In this document: positions 8,517 to 16,661 of the stretch, piece by piece | Numbering within the stretch: the stretch's first letter is position 1 | Layout: each line of letters opens with the position of its first letter | Assembly (NCBI GenBank): GCA_037445895.1 | Contig: JBBIJO010000016.1 | Span: forward strand, 1-41,126 | Length of the DNA: 41,126 bases | DNA from: JBBIJO01 sp037445895 | GTDB lineage: Bacteria > Bacteroidota > Ignavibacteria > Kapaibacteriales > UBA2268 | Reading direction: 5' to 3' | The notes under the pieces: generated by a model | Seen by the model: the letters and a program-made list of their open reading frames with translations, nothing else | Databases searched by the model: none | What the model was told of the DNA's origin: nothing | Program-made: the position numbers and the translations under genes

Positions 8517-8553
8517 GGTTTGAACAAGAAGTTGCAACCTATTTGTTCAAACC
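8517..8553. repeat. 11-bp perfect inverted repeat around a nested palindrome
   Basis: GGTTTGAACAA (8517-8527) and TTGTTCAAACC (8543-8553) are exact reverse complements. They flank a 15-nt loop that contains the palindrome GTTGCAAC (8531-8538). No T-run follows on either strand, so it is not a standard terminator. It sits 3 bases before the small ORF at 8513 and 62 bases beyond the end of the oxidoreductase gene. It could be an operator, a transcript-end hairpin or a dispersed element. Confidence 0.6.
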
Positions 8554-8614
8554 AGTCCTACTACATTTTGCTTTGGACTATCCGATGTAATATTTTTTCG
8601 GAAATTTCACAAGA

Positions 8615-9643
8615 TTAAATTTTTATAACAATTTTGCCTATGTGCTGTCCACTTTCCATATACCGATGGGCATCGTCCGTATTTTTTAATTCGAAAATTC
8701 TATCGATGTGTGGGTGTATTTGTCCCTTGTTTAATAAATCGACCAGGCTAGCAAATTCCTGCAAAGACCCCAAATACAACCCAGAAATATTCAGATGTTT
8801 AAGGTAGAACTGCTGAATATTGAAATTGACCTCGCGGCCAGTCAGCATTCCACAAATCAGCAGTAACCCATTTTTACACAAAAGGGCAAGTGATTTTTCG
8901 AAAGTTGCGGGACCTACGAAATCGAGAACAACGTCAACTCCGTCGGGATATAATTTACGCACTTCGGCAACGACATCATCTTCGAAGTGATTGAAAACAT
9001 AATCGGCTCCGAAAGCAAGAACAGTTTCCCTTTTTGCTTCGTTTCCAACAGTAGCGATAACTTTTGCTCCACGACTTTTTGCCAATTGAATAGCGAAACT
9101 TCCCAAACCACTCGAGCCTCCCCAGATAAAGAAGACATCATCGGCGCCAAGACAAGCAACAGTATGAACAGAATGATAGGCTGTTAAACCAGCGATTGGG
9201 AGTGTGCAAGCTTCTTCGAACGTTACGTTTTCGTTTATTTTGAATAGATTGTCTTCGGGAACGGCAACAAATTCTGCATACGAGCCTTTGATATGCATCC
9301 CGAAATATTTCCAATCATCATTTAACTGTTCATATTTGTTAAATTTTGGATTAAGACTTTTGGGAAGCACAATTGGATAGGAAACGACTCGTTCACCTAT
9401 TGTAAATCGTTGAACATTTCGACCAACGCTTTCAACAGTTCCCGCAATGTCGCCTCCAAGAATATGTGGAAAATCTAGAAACAATCCTGGATAACCTTTG
9501 CGTAAATGCAAATCTACCCTGTTCACACTTGTTGCACCGACCCGAACGAGAACTTCGTTTGGTTGGATATCTGGATTAGGGAAGTCTTGGACTAATCGAA
9601 GATTTTCCGGACCACCATTCCGCTCTAATACTATGGCTTTCAT
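8615..9643 (-). CDS. Zinc-independent MDR-family quinone oxidoreductase-like protein
   Basis: This 342-residue protein belongs to the medium-chain dehydrogenase/reductase superfamily. The N-terminal GroES-like domain has VNRVDLHLRKG and HILGGDIAGTVESVG. The Rossmann domain has the NADPH-binding string GGSSGLGSFAIQLAKSRGAK, and the family ending AHRYMESGQHIGKIVIKI is present. The catalytic zinc Cys is absent (VDLHL in place of a Cys-His/Asp pair). The four-Cys structural zinc loop is replaced by a Cys-free stretch (LPKSLNPKFNKYEQLNDDW). It therefore probably reduces quinones or enones with NADPH rather than oxidising alcohols. It is monocistronic and divergent from the NlpC/P60 gene. Confidence 0.8.
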   Translation of the reverse strand: MKAIVLERNGGPENLRLVQDFPNPDIQPNEVLVRVGATSVNRVDLHLRKGYPGLFLDFPHILGGDIAGTVESVGRNVQRFTIGERVVSYPIVLPKSLNPKFNKYEQLNDDWKYFGMHIKGSYAEFVAVPEDNLFKINENVTFEEACTLPIAGLTAYHSVHTVACLGADDVFFIWGGSSGLGSFAIQLAKSRGAKVIATVGNEAKRETVLAFGADYVFNHFEDDVVAEVRKLYPDGVDVVLDFVGPATFEKSLALLCKNGLLLICGMLTGREVNFNIQQFYLKHLNISGLYLGSLQEFASLVDLLNKGQIHPHIDRIFELKNTDDAHRYMESGQHIGKIVIKI

Positions 9644-9828
9644 ACCTTATAATAAAAAATTTAGTTGAACAAAAAAAGAAAACGGAAAAGTTTATAAAAA
9701 ATTTGATACGACCAATAGCTTCCATAGTAAAGGCGTTCGCTCGAAAATTAAAATCTTTTAAGATTTTTTTAATTGTATATTTAGGTTAATGTATTTAGGT
9801 TGTAACCTCAAAAATTTACATAGGGAAA

Positions 9829-10527
9829 ATGAACAATAGAAATTTTATTAGAAACAATGTTTGGGCTTTGTTCGCTTTGCTTTTTATTGGTGTTGTGTTG
9901 TATCCAACGCCTACTTTTTCGAAGCATAAAGCAAAGAAACCGACTAAAAAATCTACGGTTAAAGTCTCAAAAAGACATAAGTTAATCGAAGAGTCGCTCG
10001 CTAAGCTCAAAAAGTATCTTATCGGGAATAAGCAATTTTCATTCGAAAATATTTCGTTCGACCCACAGAATGAACAAACAATTGTACTCGGCGATAACTC
10101 GAGTATTTTTACGCATCCATTGTTCAAAGACAAACTAATTCAAAATATTCTTTCTTGGTTGGGAACTCCATATCGTTACGGCGGAAGTTCGAAGCGTGGG
10201 GTCGATTGTTCCAACTTCATTTGTGGCATCTTGAACGAGACTGTTGGAGTGCGTCTTCCCGCAAATGCACAAACACAGGCTCTTTTGTTTGAACCAATTT
10301 ACGAAATCGATAAACTGCAATTCGGCGATTTGATTTTCTTTTCTGGAAGAAACCAGCGAGCGAAGCGTATCGGGCATGTTGGAATTTATCTTGGAAACGG
10401 GATTTTCGTCCATTCTTCGACCCACCGTGGTGTTATTGTTACCCACATCTCCGAAAGCTATTACACACCGCGTTATCGTTTTGGCGGGCGTCTTGCCGCA
10501 GGACGCTTCCTCCTTGCTGCGCAATAA
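9829..10527 (+). CDS. Secreted NlpC/P60 peptidoglycan endopeptidase
   Basis: This 232-residue cell-wall cysteine peptidase of the NlpC/P60 family likely cleaves peptide stems in the periplasm. An N-terminal membrane/signal segment (about residues 10-30) precedes a Lys-rich linker (KHKAKKPTKKSTVKVSKRHK). The catalytic domain starts about residue 100 (WLGTPYRYGGSSKRG). Catalytic Cys127 is in GVDCSNF, the catalytic His183 in IGHVGIYLG, and the third polar residue is probably His195 in FVHSS. It has no SH3 or LysM domain. No well-spaced promoter is seen; an AT-rich palindrome (AAAATCTT-TT-AAGATTTT) lies near 9748-9765. Confidence 0.88.
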   Translation: MNNRNFIRNNVWALFALLFIGVVLYPTPTFSKHKAKKPTKKSTVKVSKRHKLIEESLAKLKKYLIGNKQFSFENISFDPQNEQTIVLGDNSSIFTHPLFKDKLIQNILSWLGTPYRYGGSSKRGVDCSNFICGILNETVGVRLPANAQTQALLFEPIYEIDKLQFGDLIFFSGRNQRAKRIGHVGIYLGNGIFVHSSTHRGVIVTHISESYYTPRYRFGGRLAAGRFLLAAQ

Positions 10528-10662
10528 GGGTTTAAATTAGGTAAATATTTCCTAAAATACCGTTCTGAAAATTTGCATTGAAGTGAAATATATCGGCTTT
10601 GTGCATAGCCTGCAATCATTCGTTGGCCTGCGATTATGCAACCAAGACGCTTGTCCTACCGA

Positions 10663-10698
10663 TTGGGTCGTTGCTTGGTAAAGAGAGTAGGAACAAAA
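10663..10698 (+). repeat. 36-nt dispersed repeat, copy A
   Basis: The 36 bases starting TTGGGTCGTTGCTTGG and ending GTAGGAACAAAA are identical to the reverse complement of 41088-41123. Just upstream, TTGTCCTAC (10651-10659) can pair with GTAGGAACAA inside the repeat with one bulged base, forming a stem. It lies in the 289-bp gene-free gap before the DUF1003 gene. Confidence 0.8.
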
Positions 10699-10740
10699 AA
10701 GAAAGCTAAATTTTTTAATGTTTTGGGCAGTCCTGCATAA

Positions 10741-10772
10741 TTTTTGTCAAAATTTTGTAATTTATATATTGG
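10741..10772 (+). promoter_or_regulatory. Probable promoter of the DUF1003 gene
   Basis: TTTTTG (10741-10746) is followed after 18 nt by TATATTGG (10765-10772), one mismatch from TAnnTTTG. The leader to the ATG at 10817 would be about 40 nt. Confidence 0.45.
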
Positions 10773-10816
10773 CTTGATTGAGATTATCTAAAAGTAAGTA
10801 AATTCAATGATTACAG

Positions 10817-11521
10817 ATGGAAACATTTCGAAGCGATATTTCAAATCAAGAATTTCCAATTTCTGAAAGAATTTCGGGTGGAACCGTTAGACCCTCGATT
10901 TTGAGCCTGATTCAGCAGGATTGTCCCACATTCACACCCGAAAAGCATCTTGCTCTAAGCGAACTCAATTATTATCGAGAGCAATACATTTCGAATTACA
11001 TTTCTCGCGAAATTGGAGAATTGACTGAATTAGAAAAAGCAGTTGTTCGAGCGTTGAAAAGACACACCACTTTAACGGACAAAATCGACGGCGATGGCGA
11101 ACGGTATCTGACTCTTGGACAAAAAGTTGCCGACAAAGTTGCCCAATTCGGCGGTAGTTGGCCATTCATATTTTCGTTCATATTCTTTATTTTGATTTGG
11201 ATTACTACTAATGTGTACTGGCTTGCCAACAGCGGATTCGACCCTTACCCCTTTATTCTTTTAAACTTACTGCTGTCGTGTCTGGCTGCTTTGCAAGCTC
11301 CGGTGATTATGATGAGTCAGAACCGGCAAGAGCAAAAGGATAGAGAAAGAGCAAAGAAAGATTATATGATAAATCTGAAATCTGAACTCGAAGTCAGAAT
11401 GTTGCACGAAAAAATAGACCATATTATTTTCCACCAACAGGAAAGGCTTTTAGAAATTCAACAAGTTCAAACAGAAATGTTGAACGACATTATTAGATTA
11501 ATTGGTAGTAAAAAACAATAA
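10817..11521 (+). CDS. DUF1003 inner-membrane protein
   Basis: This 234-residue member of the DUF1003 family has unknown function. The order is: a soluble N-terminal region (about 1-110) with ERYLTLGQKVADKVAQFGGSW, the start of the family domain; two adjacent membrane helices (about 113-132 and 142-165); then a charged C-terminal coiled coil (about 170-230) with NRQEQKDRERAKKDYMINLK and long Glu/Gln-rich helices. The N-terminal region before the conserved domain contains TFTPEKHLALSELNYYREQY. It is probably monocistronic; bioY follows after 151 bp. Confidence 0.85.
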   Translation: METFRSDISNQEFPISERISGGTVRPSILSLIQQDCPTFTPEKHLALSELNYYREQYISNYISREIGELTELEKAVVRALKRHTTLTDKIDGDGERYLTLGQKVADKVAQFGGSWPFIFSFIFFILIWITTNVYWLANSGFDPYPFILLNLLLSCLAALQAPVIMMSQNRQEQKDRERAKKDYMINLKSELEVRMLHEKIDHIIFHQQERLLEIQQVQTEMLNDIIRLIGSKKQ

Positions 11522-11672
11522 ATAAGAGTCAATAGATGGCACAAACGCAATATCGCCTATTGAACTTCATCAACATAAAAGTTAAATAAATATTTTGTAA
11601 TTTTACTTTTTAAAGTTTTTAAGGTATTTGTAAACGCAAAGGTCGGTTTTAAAAAAGGAGTGAAAAGAAACT

Positions 11673-12311
11673 ATGGAATTGGCAACTTATATCGAAAAAT
11701 ACAGACAAACTCGCTACTCTATTTTCAAATGGCGCGCCGAATTAGATTGGGGCTACAAAGTTCTTTTTGCATTTTGTTTTGCCTGTGTGACGGGGCTTCT
11801 TGCCCAACTTAAGTTTTATTTGCCTTGGACGCCTGTCCCGATTACCGGTCAAACTTTTGCTGTATTGATGAGCGGCGTTCTGTTAGGCCGTTGGGGTGGA
11901 GCGAGCCAACTCGTCTATGTAGGTTTTGGAACAATGGGAATTCCTTGGTTCGAAGGTTGGAGCGGAGGAATGTCTGTCGTTGTTGGTCCGACTGGAGGCT
12001 ATTTGATTGGGTTTATTTTTGCATCTTTTTTTGTTGGATATATGCTCGATAAATATGTTAGCGCCAGAAGTTTCCTTAGCCTTAGTGTTATAATGGTATT
12101 TGCAAATTTCTTCCTAATTTATATTCCTGGGTTATTACAACTTTATTTTTGGCTAAATTTTGCTACTAAGTCAAATATTAGCTTCATACAATTGTTGATG
12201 ATGGGTGCTGTTCCTTTTATCGTTGGCGATATAATCAAGGTAGCTAGTGCCGCTATGATTTCGAGAGCTATTGCTCCACAACAAGCATACAACAAAGAAG
12301 TCGACGCATAA
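11673..12311 (+). CDS. bioY: Biotin transporter BioY (S component)
   Basis: BioY is the membrane substrate-binding component of the biotin ECF transporter. This 212-residue protein has about six hydrophobic helices. Hallmarks are LPWTPVPITGQTFAVLMSGVLLG, FEGWSGGMSVVVGPTGGYLIGF and the C-terminal VPFIVGDIIKVASAA. A polar N-terminal extension of about 30 residues precedes the first helix. AAAAAAGGAG lies 12 bases before the ATG. No bioM/bioN (ATPase/T component) is adjacent, so it may work alone or with a shared energising module elsewhere. Confidence 0.92.
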   Translation: MELATYIEKYRQTRYSIFKWRAELDWGYKVLFAFCFACVTGLLAQLKFYLPWTPVPITGQTFAVLMSGVLLGRWGGASQLVYVGFGTMGIPWFEGWSGGMSVVVGPTGGYLIGFIFASFFVGYMLDKYVSARSFLSLSVIMVFANFFLIYIPGLLQLYFWLNFATKSNISFIQLLMMGAVPFIVGDIIKVASAAMISRAIAPQQAYNKEVDA

Positions 12312-12360
12312 TAACATTTGTGTGGAAAAATTATCGCCTAACTTCGAAGCAATAAACAGC

Positions 12361-12377
12361 CATTTGATTTTCAAATG
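12361..12377. repeat. 7-bp hairpin downstream of bioY
   Basis: CATTTGA-TTT-TCAAATG is a perfect hairpin 50 bases after the bioY stop. No T-run follows, so it is only a weak terminator candidate. A second AT-rich hairpin, TTCATAAT / ATTATGAA (12475-12499), lies before the rpsT promoter. Confidence 0.35.
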
Positions 12378-12516
12378 AATTCTTAAGTTACTCCCAATAT
12401 ATTAGACAATTTAACAAACATTGCCGTTTTGGGTGGGAAAGTCGTTTTATATTTTGTGTGAAATTGCAAATAATTTCATAATTCCATAATTATTATGAAG
12501 GTTTGATTTCCTCGAA

Positions 12517-12547
12517 TTTTGAATTTTAGATATTTTTTTTAATTTTG
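12517..12547 (+). promoter_or_regulatory. Bacteroidota-type promoter of rpsT
   Basis: TTTTG (12517-12521), an 18-nt spacer and TAATTTTG (12540-12547) match the -33/-7 consensus. The ATG is 37 nt downstream of the -7 element. Confidence 0.7.
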
Positions 12548-12583
12548 TAATTCTTTTTTGTAACTTTTTGAGATAATTAAATT

Positions 12584-12850
12584 ATGGCGCACCACAAGTC
12601 TGCTTTAAAGAGAATTCGCCAGAACAGGCGACGCCGATTGTATAATCGAAGCAATAAAAAACTTGCTAAAGAAGCAATAAAAGCGGTAAAGTCTTCGAAA
12701 TCTTACGACGAAGCGGTAGAAAAACTAAGCAAAGCATATAAAATTTTGGATAAAATTTCGGCAAAACGAGTTTTGCATAAAAATAATGCTGCGAACAGGA
12801 AGTCGCAACTGGCACGTTTCGTCAATTCGTTGCGAACAACCGAGAAATAG
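12584..12850 (+). CDS. rpsT: 30S ribosomal protein S20
   Basis: This is an 88-residue S20. Hallmarks are MAHHKSALKRIRQNRRRRLYN at the N-terminus, three basic helices, and VLHKNNAANRKSQLARFVNS near the end. A good promoter precedes it, and the tRNA-Arg gene begins 5 bases after its stop, so the two are probably one transcript. Confidence 0.97.
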   Translation: MAHHKSALKRIRQNRRRRLYNRSNKKLAKEAIKAVKSSKSYDEAVEKLSKAYKILDKISAKRVLHKNNAANRKSQLARFVNSLRTTEK

Positions 12851-12854
12851 ACCC

Positions 12855-12928
12855 GCACCCGTAGCTCAATTGGATAGAGCATCTGACTACGGATCAGAAG
12901 GTTGGGGGTTCGAATCCCTCCGGGTGTG
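12855..12928 (+). tRNA. tRNA-Arg, anticodon ACG
   Basis: The 74-nt cloverleaf is complete. The acceptor is GCACCCG with CGGGTGT (first pair G-U), the D stem GCTC/GAGC, the anticodon stem TCTGA/TCAGA with loop CTACGGA (anticodon ACG, expected A34-to-inosine editing), and the T arm GGGGG-TTCGAAT-CCCTC. The discriminator is G. CCA is not encoded. Confidence 0.97.
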
Positions 12929-13028
12929 CTGAAAAAATCGCCCGAGCTACAAATATTCCTTAATTTAAAGAGAACAATTACCAACAACTAAAACACCAAA
13001 ATATTCAATCTGCAATAGCAAAAACTTG

Positions 13029-13059
13029 TTGCATTTTTAACTGTGTATCTTTACTTTTG
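13029..13059 (+). promoter_or_regulatory. Probable promoter of the heptose genes
   Basis: TTG (13029-13031), a 20-nt spacer and TACTTTTG (13052-13059) fit the Bacteroidota consensus. This supports the ATG at 13126 as the start, with a leader of about 60 nt. A second TAATTTTG at 13100-13107 lacks a spaced partner. Confidence 0.5.
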
Positions 13060-13125
13060 TAATTTTCCTTGTCTACTCGATGGACATTTGGATTTTTTGT
13101 AATTTTGCTTTTTTGGATTTTTGCA

Positions 13126-14133
13126 ATGCTCGATATTACTATTGAACAGGCAGAAGCAATAATTGATAACTGCCGAGGGAAACGAATTGCTGTTGTTGGC
13201 GATGTGATGCTCGACAGATTTTTTTGGGGTGCAGTAAACCGAATCTCTCCGGAAGCGCCAGTCCCCGTTGTCGATCTTGAAAGCGAAACTGTTCATCTTG
13301 GTGGAGCCTCCAACGTTGCTAACAACTTAAAATCGTTAGGGGTAGCGCCCCTTCTTTGCGGCGTTGTTGGCGACGATAATTCTGGCAAAATGTTTCTCGA
13401 GATTGCCGAGCAATCTGGAATTGACATCACGGGGGTTTATATCCACCCCGACCGACCAACGACAGTAAAAACTCGTATTATTGCAAGCAATCAACATGTT
13501 GTTCGTGTGGACCGCGAGGTTCGGGAACCAATTTCCGAAGATGCAAAGGACTTCATATACCAAAGTCTTGCTGCAAGCGATAAACTCGACGCAATTATTT
13601 TCGAAGACTACAACAAAGGGACATTGCCCAAAGATTTGATTCACAAAATAATTGAATTAGCAAAAAGGAAGCAAATCCCAACTTTTGTGGACCCCAAGGC
13701 GGAAAATTTCTTCGAATATCGGGGCGTTACTGTTTTTAAACCGAATCGAAAAGAAGCCCAACAGTCGTTAGGGGTAAAGTTTAGGAACTTCGACCATATA
13801 GTCGAATCAGGACGTTTGCTTTTGCAACGTTTAATGGCTTCGGGCGTTTTGCTTACCCTTGGAGCCGATGGAATGATACTTTTCGAGCAGAATGGTGAGG
13901 TTTCCCACGTTCCAACCCGCGCTCGAAAAGTTGCCGACGTTTCGGGAGCAGGCGACACAACGATTGCAACCTTTTCGGCAACGTATGTTGCTGGTGCAAC
14001 TTTCAAAGAGGCTGCTACAATTGCAAACTTCGCCGCTGGCGTTGTTTGCGAAGAACCCGGAATAGTCGCAATTAACATAGAGTCCCTTCTCGAATCCATA
14101 AGAAAAAACCATCGTTCATCTCGAAAACTATGA
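13126..14133 (+). CDS. hldE: D-glycero-beta-D-manno-heptose-7-phosphate kinase (RfaE1 / HldE N-terminal type)
   Basis: This PfkB/ribokinase-fold kinase makes heptose-1,7-bisphosphate for LPS inner-core ADP-heptose. With start ATG 13126 it is 335 residues. Hallmarks are IAVVGDVMLDRFFWGAVNRI, SPEAPVPVVD, LGGASNVANNLKSLG, DPKAENF, VFKPNRKEA, and the anion-hole/catalytic motif DVSGAGDTTIATF. A longer frame begins at TTG 13069 and adds a hydrophobic MSTRWTFGFFVILLFWIFA segment that is mostly AT-rich promoter sequence; I reject it. The stop overlaps the next gene by the ATGA tetranucleotide, so the two halves of the fused HldE are separate, translationally coupled genes here. Confidence 0.9.
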   Translation: MLDITIEQAEAIIDNCRGKRIAVVGDVMLDRFFWGAVNRISPEAPVPVVDLESETVHLGGASNVANNLKSLGVAPLLCGVVGDDNSGKMFLEIAEQSGIDITGVYIHPDRPTTVKTRIIASNQHVVRVDREVREPISEDAKDFIYQSLAASDKLDAIIFEDYNKGTLPKDLIHKIIELAKRKQIPTFVDPKAENFFEYRGVTVFKPNRKEAQQSLGVKFRNFDHIVESGRLLLQRLMASGVLLTLGADGMILFEQNGEVSHVPTRARKVADVSGAGDTTIATFSATYVAGATFKEAATIANFAAGVVCEEPGIVAINIESLLESIRKNHRSSRKL

Positions 14134-14606
14134 TAGTCCCATTCGTTGGAATAGAAAAAATTTGTAATGAACTTCGAGCGGAACAGAAAAAAATCGTATT
14201 TACTAATGGTTGCTTCGATATTCTTCATTCTGGACATATTGATTATTTGAACAAAGCCAAAAATCTTGGCGATGTTTTAATTGTTGGGTTGAATAGCGAC
14301 GATTCCGTCCGACGCCTGAAAGGCGAACGAAGACCAATTCTATCCCAAGACGACCGAGCAACGATTCTCGATGCTTTGAAACCTGTTGACTATGTCGTTA
14401 TATTCGACGAAGATACTCCTTTCGAACTAATTAAAAAAGTGCGCCCCGATTTCCTCGTTAAAGGCGGAGACTACCGAGCCGAAGAAGTTGTTGGCTACGA
14501 TATAGTTTCGTCGGATGGCGGTTCGGTGGTTATCTTTCCTTACCTTGCCGGAAAATCCACAACTACGATAATCAATAGAATAATCGACTTGAATTGCCGG
14601 AAATAA
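14130..14606 (+). CDS. rfaE2: D-glycero-beta-D-manno-heptose-1-phosphate adenylyltransferase (RfaE2 / HldE C-terminal type)
   Basis: This 158-residue nucleotidyltransferase completes ADP-heptose synthesis with the kinase just upstream. Hallmarks are IVFTNGCFDILHSGHIDYLN (HxGH motif), VGLNSDDSVRRLKGERRPI and FLVKGGDY, ending in YLAGKSTTTIINRI. The start overlaps the kinase stop by 4 bp (ATGA). Together with LptE downstream, it argues for a lipopolysaccharide-bearing cell. Confidence 0.93.
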   Translation: MIVPFVGIEKICNELRAEQKKIVFTNGCFDILHSGHIDYLNKAKNLGDVLIVGLNSDDSVRRLKGERRPILSQDDRATILDALKPVDYVVIFDEDTPFELIKKVRPDFLVKGGDYRAEEVVGYDIVSSDGGSVVIFPYLAGKSTTTIINRIIDLNCRK

Positions 14607-14761
14607 ACAAATTTAAACTCGGATTGAATAAGTTTATTCTTTCAGCAATAAAGGGTTCAAACTGAAATAAACGAACAAAAACTACAAACCACTTTAACGA
14701 CGGTAACCCAGCGTTATCGTCTGTGGAAAGTATCTATTGGTCGAACAACTACGCAAGTGTT

Positions 14762-16336
14762 TTATTTTGCTAATGCTACGCTTCTTCGTTCGCGTATAAC
14801 AGTTACTTTAATTTGCCCGGGATATTCCATTTCTTGCTCGATTTTTTTTGCAATTTCGTTGGCAAGCTGGTCGGAGGTGATATCGTCGACTTTTTCGGGT
14901 TCAACAATAACACGGACTTCGCGACCCGCTTGGATAGCGAACGTTTTTTGGACTCCTTCGAAGCTTTGTGCAAGTGTTTCGAGTTTTTCCAGCCGTTTAA
15001 TGTAGTTTTCCAATGATTCGCGTCGAGCCCCTGGGCGCGCTCCACTGATACTGTCGGCAGCTTGGACTAACACCGCATAAGGAGTTTCCATATCAATATC
15101 CTCGTGGTGCGCACCGATTGCATTTGCAACCGCAGGATGTTCTTTATACTTTTTAGCAAGTTCGTAACCAATCAATGCGTGGGGTCCTTCGGTGTTTTGG
15201 TCAACACATTTGCCCACATCGTGGAGCAATCCAGCACGTTTTGCAATATGCGGATCGAGCCCCAACTCCGCTGCCATAATACCACAAAGGTAGGCAACTT
15301 CAATTGAGTGGTTTAAAAGATTTTGCCCGTAGCTCGAGCGATATTTCATTTTCCCTACTAAGCGAACCAAATCCCTATGCATATTATGAATTCCGAGTTC
15401 GAGCACAGCGTTTTCGCCTACTTTAACGACTTCCTCTTCGAGTTCATTTCGAACTTTTTCGACGACTTCTTCGATGCGAGCTGGATGAATTCTGCCGTCT
15501 GCCATAAGTCGTTCGAGAGCCAGTTTTGCAACTTCACGTCGGAAAGGGTCGAAGCCCGAAATGACAACTGCTTCGGGGGTATCGTCGATGATTAAATCGA
15601 CCCCAGTAGAAGATTCAAAAGAACGTATATTCCTTCCTTCGCGTCCTATAATACGTCCTTTCATTTCATCACTTTCAAGAGTTACCACCGAAACAGTGCT
15701 TTCGATGCTGTGGTCCGAAGCAGTTCGTTGAATTGCTTCGATGATAATGTTGCGTGCTTCTTTTTGAGCATTAATTTTTGCTTCGTCGCGAATTTGTTTG
15801 ATGTATTGGGCGGCTTCGGTTTTAGCTTCGCTTATAAGGTTTTCAATCAAAATTCTTTTCGCTTCCTCTTGGCTTAAATTACCAATTTCTTCGAGTTTTT
15901 GTAGCTGTTCCTGTCTAATTTTTTCGATTTCTTCGAATTTTTTCTTAATCGAGGCTTCCTTTTGCCGAAGTTCTTGTTCGGCAGATTCAATGGCTTTCTC
16001 CTTCTTATCTATAAGCTCGAGTTTCGATGAAATTACCTCTTCACGTGATTTTAACTGCTTTTCAATAGACTGAATTTTGCTTTTTCTTTGTTGATACTCG
16101 TTTTCGAATTCTTGTTTACGTCGATGCCATTCTTCCTTGACCTCGAGTAATTTTTCTTTCTTTAAATTGTTTGCTTCTTTTTCGGCTTCTTTAATGATAC
16201 TTGAAGCTTTTTCCGAGGCTTTCTCCTCGACATCCTTTAATCTTGAAGATAACGCTTTTTGTGTAATAAAATACGCTACAACAAAACCGAGCAGCAACCC
16301 AACCAAACTCCCAACAATAATCAGCAATTCGTTCAT
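14762..16336 (-). CDS. rny: Ribonuclease Y
   Basis: RNase Y is the membrane-anchored endoribonuclease that starts mRNA decay. This 524-residue protein has an N-terminal membrane helix (MNELLIIVGSLVGLLLGFVV), a long coiled coil (about 30-200, Glu/Lys rich), a KH domain (GRIIGREGRNIRSFE) and an HD domain (NHSIEVAYLCG, LLHDVGKCVD, HHEDI). It ends with the conserved PGQIKVTVIRERR. It follows zapA and the 6S-like RNA on the same strand and is convergent with the heptose genes. No clean terminator is visible in 14607-14761; GTTTATTCTTTCAG and CTGAAATAAAC there can pair imperfectly. Confidence 0.97.
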   Translation of the reverse strand: MNELLIIVGSLVGLLLGFVVAYFITQKALSSRLKDVEEKASEKASSIIKEAEKEANNLKKEKLLEVKEEWHRRKQEFENEYQQRKSKIQSIEKQLKSREEVISSKLELIDKKEKAIESAEQELRQKEASIKKKFEEIEKIRQEQLQKLEEIGNLSQEEAKRILIENLISEAKTEAAQYIKQIRDEAKINAQKEARNIIIEAIQRTASDHSIESTVSVVTLESDEMKGRIIGREGRNIRSFESSTGVDLIIDDTPEAVVISGFDPFRREVAKLALERLMADGRIHPARIEEVVEKVRNELEEEVVKVGENAVLELGIHNMHRDLVRLVGKMKYRSSYGQNLLNHSIEVAYLCGIMAAELGLDPHIAKRAGLLHDVGKCVDQNTEGPHALIGYELAKKYKEHPAVANAIGAHHEDIDMETPYAVLVQAADSISGARPGARRESLENYIKRLEKLETLAQSFEGVQKTFAIQAGREVRVIVEPEKVDDITSDQLANEIAKKIEQEMEYPGQIKVTVIRERRSVALAK

Positions 16337-16419
16337 TTTTTACCTCTTCTGTTACAATCATAACCATTAATAAAATTTAGACTAAAAAAAATCTGAACTT
16401 CAATAAAAAAACAAAATTA

Positions 16420-16655
16420 ATAAAAAAAACCGCATTATTGTCCCGCCGCTTGGTCGATATTGGAGACGCAAAGAACCCAACTCGACACAGTGGGTATCAT
16501 CCTGACTATATTTTGCTTCCACTGGACCGACAAAGTCACCATCGTTCAATGGTCGAGGCCTGCAATTTATAACCAGAGCCTGATTCCCTTTTTTCATTAC
16601 TAACGGTTCTTTCGCTCGCATAGGCAACGGAACTCTAATGCGGCTCCATACTTCA
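16420..16655 (-). ncRNA. ssrS: Structured RNA between zapA and rny, probable 6S RNA
   Basis: The minus strand folds into a long nested rod. The closing stem is CCGCATTA (16643-16636) with TAATGCGG (16437-16430), backed by GTTCC/GGGAC and GCC/GGC. Further in, CTCGAC pairs with GTCGAG and CAGTGG with CCACTG, and there is a CCAT-TGAACG-ATGG hairpin. Eight T follow the closing stem (16429-16422), as in an intrinsic terminator. A rod with a large internal bubble is the 6S shape; 6S RNA binds RNA polymerase holoenzyme. The gene next to zapA is the classic 6S location. The exact 5' end is uncertain. The overlapping frame 16400-16681 is not a protein gene. Confidence 0.72.
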
Positions 16656-16661
16656 AAGAAC

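Noticed and set aside
12703..12987. Minus-strand frame over rpsT and the tRNA, containing GGIRTPNLLIRSQMLYPIELR
   Set aside because: It is the antisense of tRNA-Arg, a well-known source of false proteins; the tRNA and rpsT are well supported.
13069..13125. TTG start giving an extra hydrophobic segment on the heptose kinase
   Set aside because: The segment lies over promoter-like sequence and cytosolic kinases of this family start near the second Met.
16420..16655. SRP RNA or tmRNA for the structured RNA after zapA
   Set aside because: No SRP core GGUCAGGUCCGGAAGGAAGCA-like string, and no tmRNA tRNA-like ends or peptide-tag frame.
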